From NCBI RefSeq assembly GCF_003605735.1, contig NZ_QXTJ01000017.1, positions 37,540 to 74,035 of the forward strand: a stretch of DNA of 36,496 nucleotides, in the 5' to 3' direction. The translations under genes were made by a program, and so were the position numbers. Source of the stretch: Pseudomonas sp. LS-2. GTDB lineage: Bacteria; Pseudomonadota; Gammaproteobacteria; Pseudomonadales; Pseudomonadaceae. The notes beneath the pieces are model-generated. The model was not told the origin of the DNA, did not search any database, and saw only the letters and a program-made list of their open reading frames with translations. This document shows positions 1 to 6,859 of this stretch, in pieces. Each line of letters begins with the position of its first letter. Position 1 is the first letter of the stretch.

Positions 1-2066
1 AGAGCGAAGGGGCTCAGGCCATCGGACACATCGCTGAAATCGTCGTGGAGTCGCGTTGCACATTCCCGCAGTGGCTGGCGTCGGCGCCGGTTCGCGAGCA
101 GGATGCGCGGGTCGTGGGGGCTCATCTCAATCGCCTGTCAGTGCCTTTCGAGTTGCGCAGCGAGGCGGCAACGATCGGCAACCGCATCGATTATCTGCAT
201 GCCGGGCAACCGCTGGTGTCCGTGATCGTCGTGGTCAAGGATCAACTGGCGGCGCTGCAACGCTGCGCCGAAACCCTGCTGGAAAAGACGCTCTACGGAC
301 ACTACGAACTGTTGATCGTCGACACCGGCCGTGGCAATGAGGAAATGCGTGCCTGGCTGGCGGGCATCGCGCAGTGGGGCGGCGAGAAGATTCGCGTGCT
401 CGACGCCAGCGCGCATTCGACGCTGTCGGCGCAGCAGGACTTCGCGGCCCGCGCGGCGCGTGGCGAGTATCTGGTTTTGCTCAACCCGTTCTCGGTAATC
501 ACCGACGCAAGCTGGTTGCAGGAGCTGTTGCTACACGCTCAGCGCTCCGAGGTCGCCGTCGTGGGGGCCATGGTCTTCAACGCTCAGGGCTTGGTCGTGC
601 GTGGCCCGCTGGTGCTGGGGCTGCGCGGCCCGGCAAGCGTTCCGTTCGCTGGAGAGCCAATGAACACCTCCGGCTACATGCAGCGTCTGCAAGTGGTCCA
701 GGACCTGAGCGCGGTCAACTCCGAATGCCTGATGATCCGCAAGCAGGTGTTCGATGAGATCGGCACGATGGACACCCGGATCGCCACCAAGGAATACAGC
801 GAGGTCGACCTTTGCCTGCGCGCCCGTGAAGCCGGCTACCTGGTGGTCTGGACGCCGTATGCGCGGGTTGCGCTGGGGGATCATCAGGTGGTTCGGGAGG
901 AGGTTGCGCAGGTCGAACGTCTGGCCGAAGAGCGGCTGTTCTATCAGCGCTGGCTGCCGGTCATCGCCAGAGACCCGGCCTACAACCCTAACTTGACGCT
1001 CAGCGGCCTCAACTTCGGTCTGGAGCCGGGGCTGCGCAACGGCTGGAACCCGTTCGCCAGCCGGCAGTTGCCCAACGTGCTGGCCGTGCCGTTGAACGCC
1101 TCTGCCATCGGTCACTACCGCATGAGCCAGCCTTTCACCGAGCTTGAAGCCGCAGGGCAGATCGTCGGCCGGATCAGTTACGAGCTGCCGCCGGTGGTGG
1201 AACTCGAGCGCCAGTCGCCGGACGTGGTCATCGTGCAGGCGCGCTACAGCGAAGGGATGATCAACGAGGTCGAGAACCTCAGGACCTACTCGCGGGCCCG
1301 ACTGATTTATGAGCTCGATGACTACGTCATCAGCGTGCCCAAGAAGAACGGCCATATGCGCAACATGCCCGAGGCCGATCAGATGGAGTCGCTGGTCCGC
1401 CGGGGCATCGGGCTGTGTGATCGCGTGGTCGTGTCGACCCAGGCGCTGGGCGATGCCTTGTCGTCGATGCACCACGACATTCGCGTGGCTCCCAATATGC
1501 TGGCGACCGACATCTGGCTCAAGCTGGTGGGTGTCAGTCAGCGTCGCATGTCAAAGAAACCGCGTGTCGGCTGGGGCGGCGGCACCAGCCACGCCGGGGA
1601 TCTGGACGTGATCGCCGAGGTCGTGCGTGAGCTGGCCGACGAAGTGGAGTGGGTGTTCTTCGGCATGTGCCCGGAAGCGCTGCTTCCCTATGTGCATGAG
1701 TTTCACCCCTCCATCAACCTGTCGGAGTATCCGGCCAAGCTCGCCAGCCTGAATCTGGATCTCGCGCTTGCGCCGTTGGAGTTCCATATCTTCAACGACT
1801 GCAAGAGCAACCTGCGGCTGCTGGAATATGGCATCTGCGGCTACCCGGTGATCTGCACTGACACCAAAGCCTATCAGGGCTATCTGCCCTGTACCCGGGT
1901 GAAGACCAACAGCACCAGCGAATGGCTGGAGGCGATCCGCATGCACTTGGCGGACCCCGGTGCCAGCTACCGCATGGGCGACGAGCTGCGGTCCATCGTT
2001 CTGCGTGACTACATGTTGCGCGGTGAAAATCTGCAAACCTGGGTCAACGGCTGGCTGGCCGATTGA
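1..2066 (+). CDS. Large multi-domain glycosyltransferase, 5' end outside window
   Basis: The frame is open to the left edge (phase starts at base 3), and the first in-window start codon (GTG 45) sits inside conserved sequence, so the gene begins upstream. The first ~60 residues look like the tail of one GT2 domain plus the linker that precedes a second GT2 domain in O-antigen-type tandem GT2 proteins. Counting from GTG 45, a GT2 domain covers about residues 58-285 (starting PLVSVIVVVKD; LIVDTG; EVDLCLRAREAGY). A GT4/GT1-like domain follows at about 345-673 (YELDDYV, GWGGGTSHAGD, LLEYGICGYPVICTD). In the GT2 domain the usual acidic metal motif (LLNxDTEV type) reads LLNPFSVI, so its activity is doubtful. 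It probably transfers sugars onto flagellin or a growing glycan in the cytoplasm. The specific sugar cannot be read from sequence. Confidence 0.85.
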   Translation, partial: SEGAQAIGHIAEIVVESRCTFPQWLASAPVREQDARVVGAHLNRLSVPFELRSEAATIGNRIDYLHAGQPLVSVIVVVKDQLAALQRCAETLLEKTLYGHYELLIVDTGRGNEEMRAWLAGIAQWGGEKIRVLDASAHSTLSAQQDFAARAARGEYLVLLNPFSVITDASWLQELLLHAQRSEVAVVGAMVFNAQGLVVRGPLVLGLRGPASVPFAGEPMNTSGYMQRLQVVQDLSAVNSECLMIRKQVFDEIGTMDTRIATKEYSEVDLCLRAREAGYLVVWTPYARVALGDHQVVREEVAQVERLAEERLFYQRWLPVIARDPAYNPNLTLSGLNFGLEPGLRNGWNPFASRQLPNVLAVPLNASAIGHYRMSQPFTELEAAGQIVGRISYELPPVVELERQSPDVVIVQARYSEGMINEVENLRTYSRARLIYELDDYVISVPKKNGHMRNMPEADQMESLVRRGIGLCDRVVVSTQALGDALSSMHHDIRVAPNMLATDIWLKLVGVSQRRMSKKPRVGWGGGTSHAGDLDVIAEVVRELADEVEWVFFGMCPEALLPYVHEFHPSINLSEYPAKLASLNLDLALAPLEFHIFNDCKSNLRLLEYGICGYPVICTDTKAYQGYLPCTRVKTNSTSEWLEAIRMHLADPGASYRMGDELRSIVLRDYMLRGENLQTWVNGWLAD

Positions 2067-2248
2067 CACCTGATTCGATCGCCAGCGCCGTCTAACGGAG
2101 CTGGCGCGTTTCCTGCAAGTTCCCCTGAAAGCGCCATAAATCACGCGTCATGTGATTGGCGTGGACAGATGAACAGATCCTGCGTCCGACCCGCTGCGCC
2201 GCCCACGCGCACGTCGGTCCCGCAGTTGCAGACAGGAACAGCGCAACG
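2067..2248 (+). other. Intergenic spacer with two hairpins before the CDP-sugar cassette
   Basis: No gene is seen. Two inverted repeats stand out. At 2080-2106, CGCCAGC and GCTGGCG arms enclose an inner CCG/CGG pair with loop TCTAA; only a short GTTT follows, so it is at best a weak terminator for the upstream glycosyltransferase. At 2132-2161, CGCCA plus ATCAC pair with GTGAT plus TGGCG around a 7-nt loop, with a 3-nt bulge on the left arm. No convincing promoter was found. Confidence 0.4.
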
Positions 2249-3022
2249 ATGAAGGCAGTCATTCTGGCGGGTGGTCTGGGTACTCGCATCAGTGAGGAAT
2301 CGCACCTCAAGCCCAAGCCGATGATCGAGATCGGCGGCAAGCCAATTCTCTGGCACATCATGAAGCAGTACTCCGCTCACGGGATTCATGATTTCGTGAT
2401 CTGCCTTGGCTACAAGGGCTATGCGATCAAGGACTTCTTCGCCAACTACTTCCTGCACACCTCCGACGTGACCTTCGACATGCGCAACAACCGCATGGAC
2501 GTTCATCAGAACTACAGCGAACCGTGGCGCGTGACCCTCATCGACACCGGCGACGAGAGCATGACGGGCGGGCGCCTGCGCCGGGCCGGTCAGTACGTTC
2601 GCGATGACGAAGCGTTCTGCTTCACCTATGGCGACGGGGTCTCGGACCTGAACATCGGCGCGCTGGTGGATTTCCACCGCACCCACGGCAAGCTCGCCAC
2701 CGTCACCGCTGTGCAACCGCCAGGCCGTTACGGCGCGCTGGATCGCGACGGCGACCGTGTACTGGGTTTCACCGAGAAACCGCGCGGCGACGGCGGCTGG
2801 ATCAACGGCGGTTTCTTCGTGCTCTCCCCGGATGTACTGCCGATGATCAGCGCAGACAGCACCTCGTGGGAAAACGAGCCGCTGGTCGAACTGGCCCGGC
2901 GTGACCAGTTGATGGCGTTCCAGCACGAAGGCTTCTGGCACCCGATGGACACCCTGCGCGACAAGAATTACCTGGAAGAGCTCTGGCAGAGTGGAGGCGC
3001 GCCGTGGAAGCAGTGGGCGTGA
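2249..3022 (+). CDS. rfbF: Glucose-1-phosphate cytidylyltransferase
   Basis: Forms CDP-D-glucose from CTP and glucose-1-phosphate, the first step of CDP-6-deoxyhexose synthesis. The ATG at 2249 begins [13 protein letters not shown], the sugar-nucleotidyltransferase signature, followed by [10 protein letters not shown] (residues about 22-31) and FTYGDGVSD. The 257-residue product matches the usual RfbF length. An in-frame start at 2156 would add 31 unrelated residues ahead of the conserved N-terminus, so it is rejected. The 3' end overlaps rfbG by 19 nt, which implies coupled translation. Confidence 0.95.
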   Translation: MKAVILAGGLGTRISEESHLKPKPMIEIGGKPILWHIMKQYSAHGIHDFVICLGYKGYAIKDFFANYFLHTSDVTFDMRNNRMDVHQNYSEPWRVTLIDTGDESMTGGRLRRAGQYVRDDEAFCFTYGDGVSDLNIGALVDFHRTHGKLATVTAVQPPGRYGALDRDGDRVLGFTEKPRGDGGWINGGFFVLSPDVLPMISADSTSWENEPLVELARRDQLMAFQHEGFWHPMDTLRDKNYLEELWQSGGAPWKQWA

Positions 3023-4086
3023 AGGCTGACTTCTGGCAGGGCAAGCGCGTGCTGCTGACCGGGCACACCGGTTTCAAGGGCAGTTGGCTTGCATTGTGGC
3101 TTGAAAGCCTGGGCGCCAAGGTCACGGGTTTTGCCCTTGAGCCCGGCACCGAGCCGAGCCTGTTCGAACTCGCCCGTGTGGCAGACGGCATCGATGATCG
3201 TCGCGGCGATCTGCGAGATCTCGCGGCCTTGACCGCGTTGCTCGACGAAGTTCGTCCGCAGATCGTCCTGCATCTGGCGGCGCAACCGCTGGTGCGTGAA
3301 GGCTATCGCGATCCGCTGGGGACTTATTCCAGCAACGTGATGGGCACGCTCAATCTGTTGGAGGCGATCCGCCAGACCGGCGAGGTGCGCGCCTGCGTGT
3401 TGGTGACCACCGACAAGGTGTACGCCAATCAGGAATGGCTGTGGCCGTATCGCGAAAACGAACCCCTCGGCGGGCATGATCCGTACAGCAGCAGCAAAGC
3501 GTGCTGCGAGTTGCTGGCGCAGTCCTATGCTGCTTCGTTCTTTCCTGCCGAGCGCTACAGCGAGCACGGCCTGGCGCTGGCAACGGCGCGGGCCGGGAAC
3601 GTGCTGGGCGGCGGCGACTTTGCCGCCGACCGGCTGATCCCCGACGTCCTCAAGGCGTGGTCGGCCAACACCCCGGTGACCTTGCGTTATCCCCAGGCCG
3701 TGCGGCCATGGCAGCACGCGCTGGAACCGTTGATGGGCTACCTGCTGCTGGCCGAAAGTCTGTATGTCCATGGCCCGCAGAATGCCGGGGCGTGGAATTT
3801 CGGACCCGGTGAAGACGACATGTGCACGGTGGGCGAAGTCGTCGCGCACCTGGCGCAACACTGGCCATCGGCACCCGGTTTGCAGGTCGAGGCCAGCGAA
3901 CTGCACGAGGCCGGGCTGTTGCGCCTGGACAGCAGTCGTGCGCGCCAGCAACTGGCCTGGCGACCGCGCTGGTCGTTGGCCCAATGCCTGGAACACACCT
4001 TGTCCTGGCACCTGGCGTGGAAAGCCGGGCAGGACATGCGTGCGTTCACCCGACAGCAGCTGGCCGCCTACATGGAGGCCGCATGA
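3004..4086 (+). CDS. rfbG: CDP-glucose 4,6-dehydratase
   Basis: NAD-dependent extended SDR that converts CDP-D-glucose to CDP-4-keto-6-deoxy-D-glucose. Rossmann motif GHTGFKG at residues 20-26, with TTDKVY and the YSSSK (YxxxK) catalytic motif downstream; 360 aa, normal for the family. The GTG at 3004 is chosen because GGAGG (2993-2997) sits 6 nt upstream; in-frame GTGs at 3013 and 3019 are less well placed. It lies inside the rfbF 3' end. No RfbH (E1 3-dehydrase) occurs in the window, so a 3,6-dideoxyhexose such as abequose or paratose is not the expected product. Confidence 0.94.
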   Translation: MEAVGVKADFWQGKRVLLTGHTGFKGSWLALWLESLGAKVTGFALEPGTEPSLFELARVADGIDDRRGDLRDLAALTALLDEVRPQIVLHLAAQPLVREGYRDPLGTYSSNVMGTLNLLEAIRQTGEVRACVLVTTDKVYANQEWLWPYRENEPLGGHDPYSSSKACCELLAQSYAASFFPAERYSEHGLALATARAGNVLGGGDFAADRLIPDVLKAWSANTPVTLRYPQAVRPWQHALEPLMGYLLLAESLYVHGPQNAGAWNFGPGEDDMCTVGEVVAHLAQHWPSAPGLQVEASELHEAGLLRLDSSRARQQLAWRPRWSLAQCLEHTLSWHLAWKAGQDMRAFTRQQLAAYMEAA

Positions 4087-4643
4087 GCGATATGCAGATG
4101 CTCGCGTTGCCATTGCCCGGCCTGTTCAGTCTCCAGCACCGTCGCCACGCCGACCAGCGTGGGCAATTCAGCCGTCTGTTTTGCGAGGGCAGTCTGAGCG
4201 CCTTCGGTCAGGCGTTCCACGTGCGTCAGATCAACCACTCCTGCACCGCCGAACGCGGCAGTGTGCGAGGGCTGCATTACCAGACCGCGGCACAGCCGGA
4301 AGCCAAGCTCATCACTTGCCTGCGCGGTGAGGTGTGGGATGTGGCGGTGGACCTGAACCCGGATTCAGCGACCTTTCTGCACTGGCATGCCGAGCATCTG
4401 CAAGCCGGGGATGGCCGCAGCCTGTTGATTCCGGCCGGTTTCGCCCATGGCTTTCAAACCCTGACCGACGATGCCGAGCTTTTGTACCTGCACAGCGCCG
4501 ACTACGCGCCGCAGCACGAAGCCGGGCTGTCCGCGCAGGACCCGCGGTTGAACATTGCCTGGCCACTGCCTGTCAAGAATCTGTCGGCCAGAGACGCTGG
4601 CCATCCCTTGCTGAACTCGTCTTTCGCTGGAGTGCGTTTATGA
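4083..4643 (+). CDS. RmlC-type nucleotide-sugar 3,5-epimerase
   Basis: Cupin-fold protein of 186 aa in the dTDP-4-dehydrorhamnose 3,5-epimerase family. The motif VRGLHYQ (His65, the expected catalytic base), FAHGFQTL (His122) and the C-terminal DPRLNIAWP stretch (Asp153) are all present. Because it sits between rfbG and a C-methyltransferase, the substrate is inferred to be a CDP-4-keto-6-deoxyhexose rather than the dTDP sugar. It may epimerise at C3, C5 or both. The ATG at 4083 overlaps the rfbG stop (ATGA) and the stop overlaps the next ATG, so the three genes are translationally coupled. No dTDP-rhamnose genes are nearby. Confidence 0.88.
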   Translation: MSDMQMLALPLPGLFSLQHRRHADQRGQFSRLFCEGSLSAFGQAFHVRQINHSCTAERGSVRGLHYQTAAQPEAKLITCLRGEVWDVAVDLNPDSATFLHWHAEHLQAGDGRSLLIPAGFAHGFQTLTDDAELLYLHSADYAPQHEAGLSAQDPRLNIAWPLPVKNLSARDAGHPLLNSSFAGVRL

Positions 4644-5863
4644 ACTGCCGTGGTTGTGGCACAGAGCTCAAATTGCCATTGATCGATCTGGGCACCGCGC
4701 CGGCATCAAACGCCTATCTACGAGCCGAGCAACTGACCCAGGCCGAGCAGTGGGTGCCGCTCAAGGTCGAGGTGTGCGAGCACTGCTGGCTGGTGCAGAC
4801 CAACGACTACACCCAGGCCGACAGTCTGTTCGATGCGGACTACGCGTATTTCAGTTCCTATTCCAGCTCCTGGCTGGCCCATGCCGAGCGTTATGTCGGC
4901 GAGATGGTCGAGCGCTTCGGCCTGAACCACGACAGCCGGGTGGTGGAAATCGCCGCCAATGACGGTTACCTGTTGCAGTACGTCGCGGCGCGAGGCATCC
5001 CGTGTCTGGGTGTCGAACCCACGCGCAGCACCGCCGATGTCGCCCGGGCCAGGGGCCTGGAGATTCGCGAAGTGTTCTTCGGCAAGGCCAGCGCCACGCA
5101 ATTGCGTGAAGAGGGCTGGGCCGCTGACCTCATGGCCGCCAACAACGTGCTGGCCCATGTGCCGGACATCAACGATTTCCTGAGCGGCTTTGCCACCTTG
5201 CTCAAAACTGACGGTGTGGCCACTTTCGAATTCCCGCAACTGCTGGCGCTCATGGCTGGCCACCAGTTCGACACGCTGTACCACGAACACTATTCGTACC
5301 TGTCGCTGACGGCGGTGAACACCCTGTGCCAGCGCAATGGTCTGCACGTGTTCGATGTCAGCGAACTGCCGACCCATGGCGGCTCGCTGCGGGTGTTCGT
5401 GCAGCGTCAGGGTGGCCATCACGAGGTGCAGCCGAGCGTCGACCGCAAGCTCGAAGAAGAGCGCGCGGCGGGCGTCCTGACTCGCCCGTTCTACGCGACC
5501 CTCGCGCCTGCTGCCGAGCGCATCAAACACGCGTTGTTGGCATTTCTGCTCAAGGCCCGCGCCGAAGGTAAGCGGGTCGTGGGTTATGGCGCCGCCGCCA
5601 AGGGCAACACCTTGCTCAACTACGCGGGCATCAAGCCTGACCTGTTGGCCTGGGTCGCCGACGCCAGTCCCCACAAGCAAGATAAATACCTGCCGGGGAG
5701 CCGCATTCCGGTGGTTGATCCGAGCCGTATTGCCGCCGAGAAACCCGACTATGTGCTGGTCTTGCCGTGGAACCTGCTTCAGGAAGTCAGCCAGCAGCAG
5801 GCCGTGGTGCATGAGTGGGGTGGCCGCTTCGTGATCGCCGTTCCCGAGTTGACGTTCCTGTGA
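4640..5863 (+). CDS. SAM-dependent sugar C-methyltransferase (NovU/TylCIII type)
   Basis: The 407-aa protein has the three-part layout of deoxysugar C-methyltransferases. An N-terminal zinc-binding module has Cys3, Cys6, Cys46 and Cys49. A Rossmann SAM domain carries EIAANDGYL at 103-111. The C-terminal domain contains VGYGAAAKGNTLLNYAG. Known relatives methylate C3 (or C5) of 4-keto sugar nucleotides, where the neighbouring ketone makes carbanion chemistry possible; that fits an RfbG product. The ATG at 4640 overlaps the epimerase stop (ATGA). A longer reading from 4334 is rejected because its extra 102 residues overlap the epimerase gene. Which carbon is methylated is not readable here. Confidence 0.88.
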   Translation: MNCRGCGTELKLPLIDLGTAPASNAYLRAEQLTQAEQWVPLKVEVCEHCWLVQTNDYTQADSLFDADYAYFSSYSSSWLAHAERYVGEMVERFGLNHDSRVVEIAANDGYLLQYVAARGIPCLGVEPTRSTADVARARGLEIREVFFGKASATQLREEGWAADLMAANNVLAHVPDINDFLSGFATLLKTDGVATFEFPQLLALMAGHQFDTLYHEHYSYLSLTAVNTLCQRNGLHVFDVSELPTHGGSLRVFVQRQGGHHEVQPSVDRKLEEERAAGVLTRPFYATLAPAAERIKHALLAFLLKARAEGKRVVGYGAAAKGNTLLNYAGIKPDLLAWVADASPHKQDKYLPGSRIPVVDPSRIAAEKPDYVLVLPWNLLQEVSQQQAVVHEWGGRFVIAVPELTFL

Positions 5864-6741
5864 GTGCAGGCAACGTGCTGGTCACGGGAGCCACCGGGTT
5901 CGTGGGGCGTCATGTGGTGACGCAATTGCTGGCGCGCGGTTATTCGGTGCGGGCAGTTGCACGCAATCCCGACACCGCCCGCAAGATGCCCTGGTTCAAC
6001 GAAGTCACATTCGTCAGCGCCGATATCCATGCCCCTGACCTAGACACTCTGGCGCTCAACGACGGTATCGACGCGCTGGTTCATCTGGCTTGGCCGGGTC
6101 TGCCGAACTACCGCGATCTGTTTCATTTCGAGCACAACCTGATGGCCGACTACGGCTTCATCAAACGGGTTGTGCAGTCGGGTGTGTCGCAGGTGATGGT
6201 CACTGGCACCTGCTTTGAGTACGGCATGCAGAGCGGGCCGCTGAGCGAGGAGGTGCTGGCGCAGCCCACCAACCCGTACGGGTTGGCCAAACATACGTTG
6301 CGCCTGTTTCTCGAGGCGTTGCAGGTTCAACACCCGTTCGTTCTGCAATGGGCGCGCTTGTTCTATCTGCACGGCGCCGGGCAAAACCCCAACAGTCTGC
6401 TCGCAAGCCTCGAGAGGGCAATGGATGCGGGCGCTGCAACCTTCGACATGTCCGCCGGCGATCAGCTACGCGACTACTTGAGCATCGAAACCGCGGCCGG
6501 GTATCTGGTGGATGTGCTGCAGCGTCCGCAGTTTTCCGGGGTGGTCAATTGCTGCAGCGGCAAGCCGGTTTCCGTCAGGGCGCTGGTGGAAGCTCGGGTG
6601 CGCGAACGCAACGCGACGATTGCCCTGAATCTGGGTCACTACGGTTACGCCAGTCATGAACCGATGGCGTTCTGGGGAGCGACCGAGCGCTTGCAGCAAC
6701 TGCGCGAGCAATCCCCGGCCCCACTGCGAAGAGGAGGCTGA
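5860..6741 (+). CDS. NAD-dependent epimerase/dehydratase (SDR), probable 4-ketoreductase
   Basis: Extended SDR of 293 aa with GATGFVG at residues 10-16, GTCFEYG and a YGLAK (YxxxK) active-site motif, as in nucleotide-sugar reductases and epimerases. As the last gene of the CDP cassette it is the natural candidate to reduce the 4-keto group after epimerisation and C-methylation. The GTG at 5860 overlaps the methyltransferase stop (GTGA) and places the Rossmann motif near the N-terminus; the in-frame start at 5815 would add 15 residues deep inside the previous gene. Epimerase or dehydratase activity instead of reduction cannot be excluded. Confidence 0.85.
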   Translation: MSAGNVLVTGATGFVGRHVVTQLLARGYSVRAVARNPDTARKMPWFNEVTFVSADIHAPDLDTLALNDGIDALVHLAWPGLPNYRDLFHFEHNLMADYGFIKRVVQSGVSQVMVTGTCFEYGMQSGPLSEEVLAQPTNPYGLAKHTLRLFLEALQVQHPFVLQWARLFYLHGAGQNPNSLLASLERAMDAGAATFDMSAGDQLRDYLSIETAAGYLVDVLQRPQFSGVVNCCSGKPVSVRALVEARVRERNATIALNLGHYGYASHEPMAFWGATERLQQLREQSPAPLRRGG

Positions 6742-6859
6742 TGAACGCCGTCGAAGCACCTTGCCCAATGCGCTTTTTCCTTCAAACATTTCTAGGTCCG
6801 GCCATGCGCCGGATGGCGGGACAACGTTAATGCACAGTCATCAAATCGCAGGAAATAAC

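Noticed and set aside
2968..4113. Long minus-strand open frame opposite rfbG (and similar ones opposite other genes)
   Set aside because: It is antisense to a well-supported gene and shows the composition expected of a GC-rich shadow frame, with no recognisable domain.
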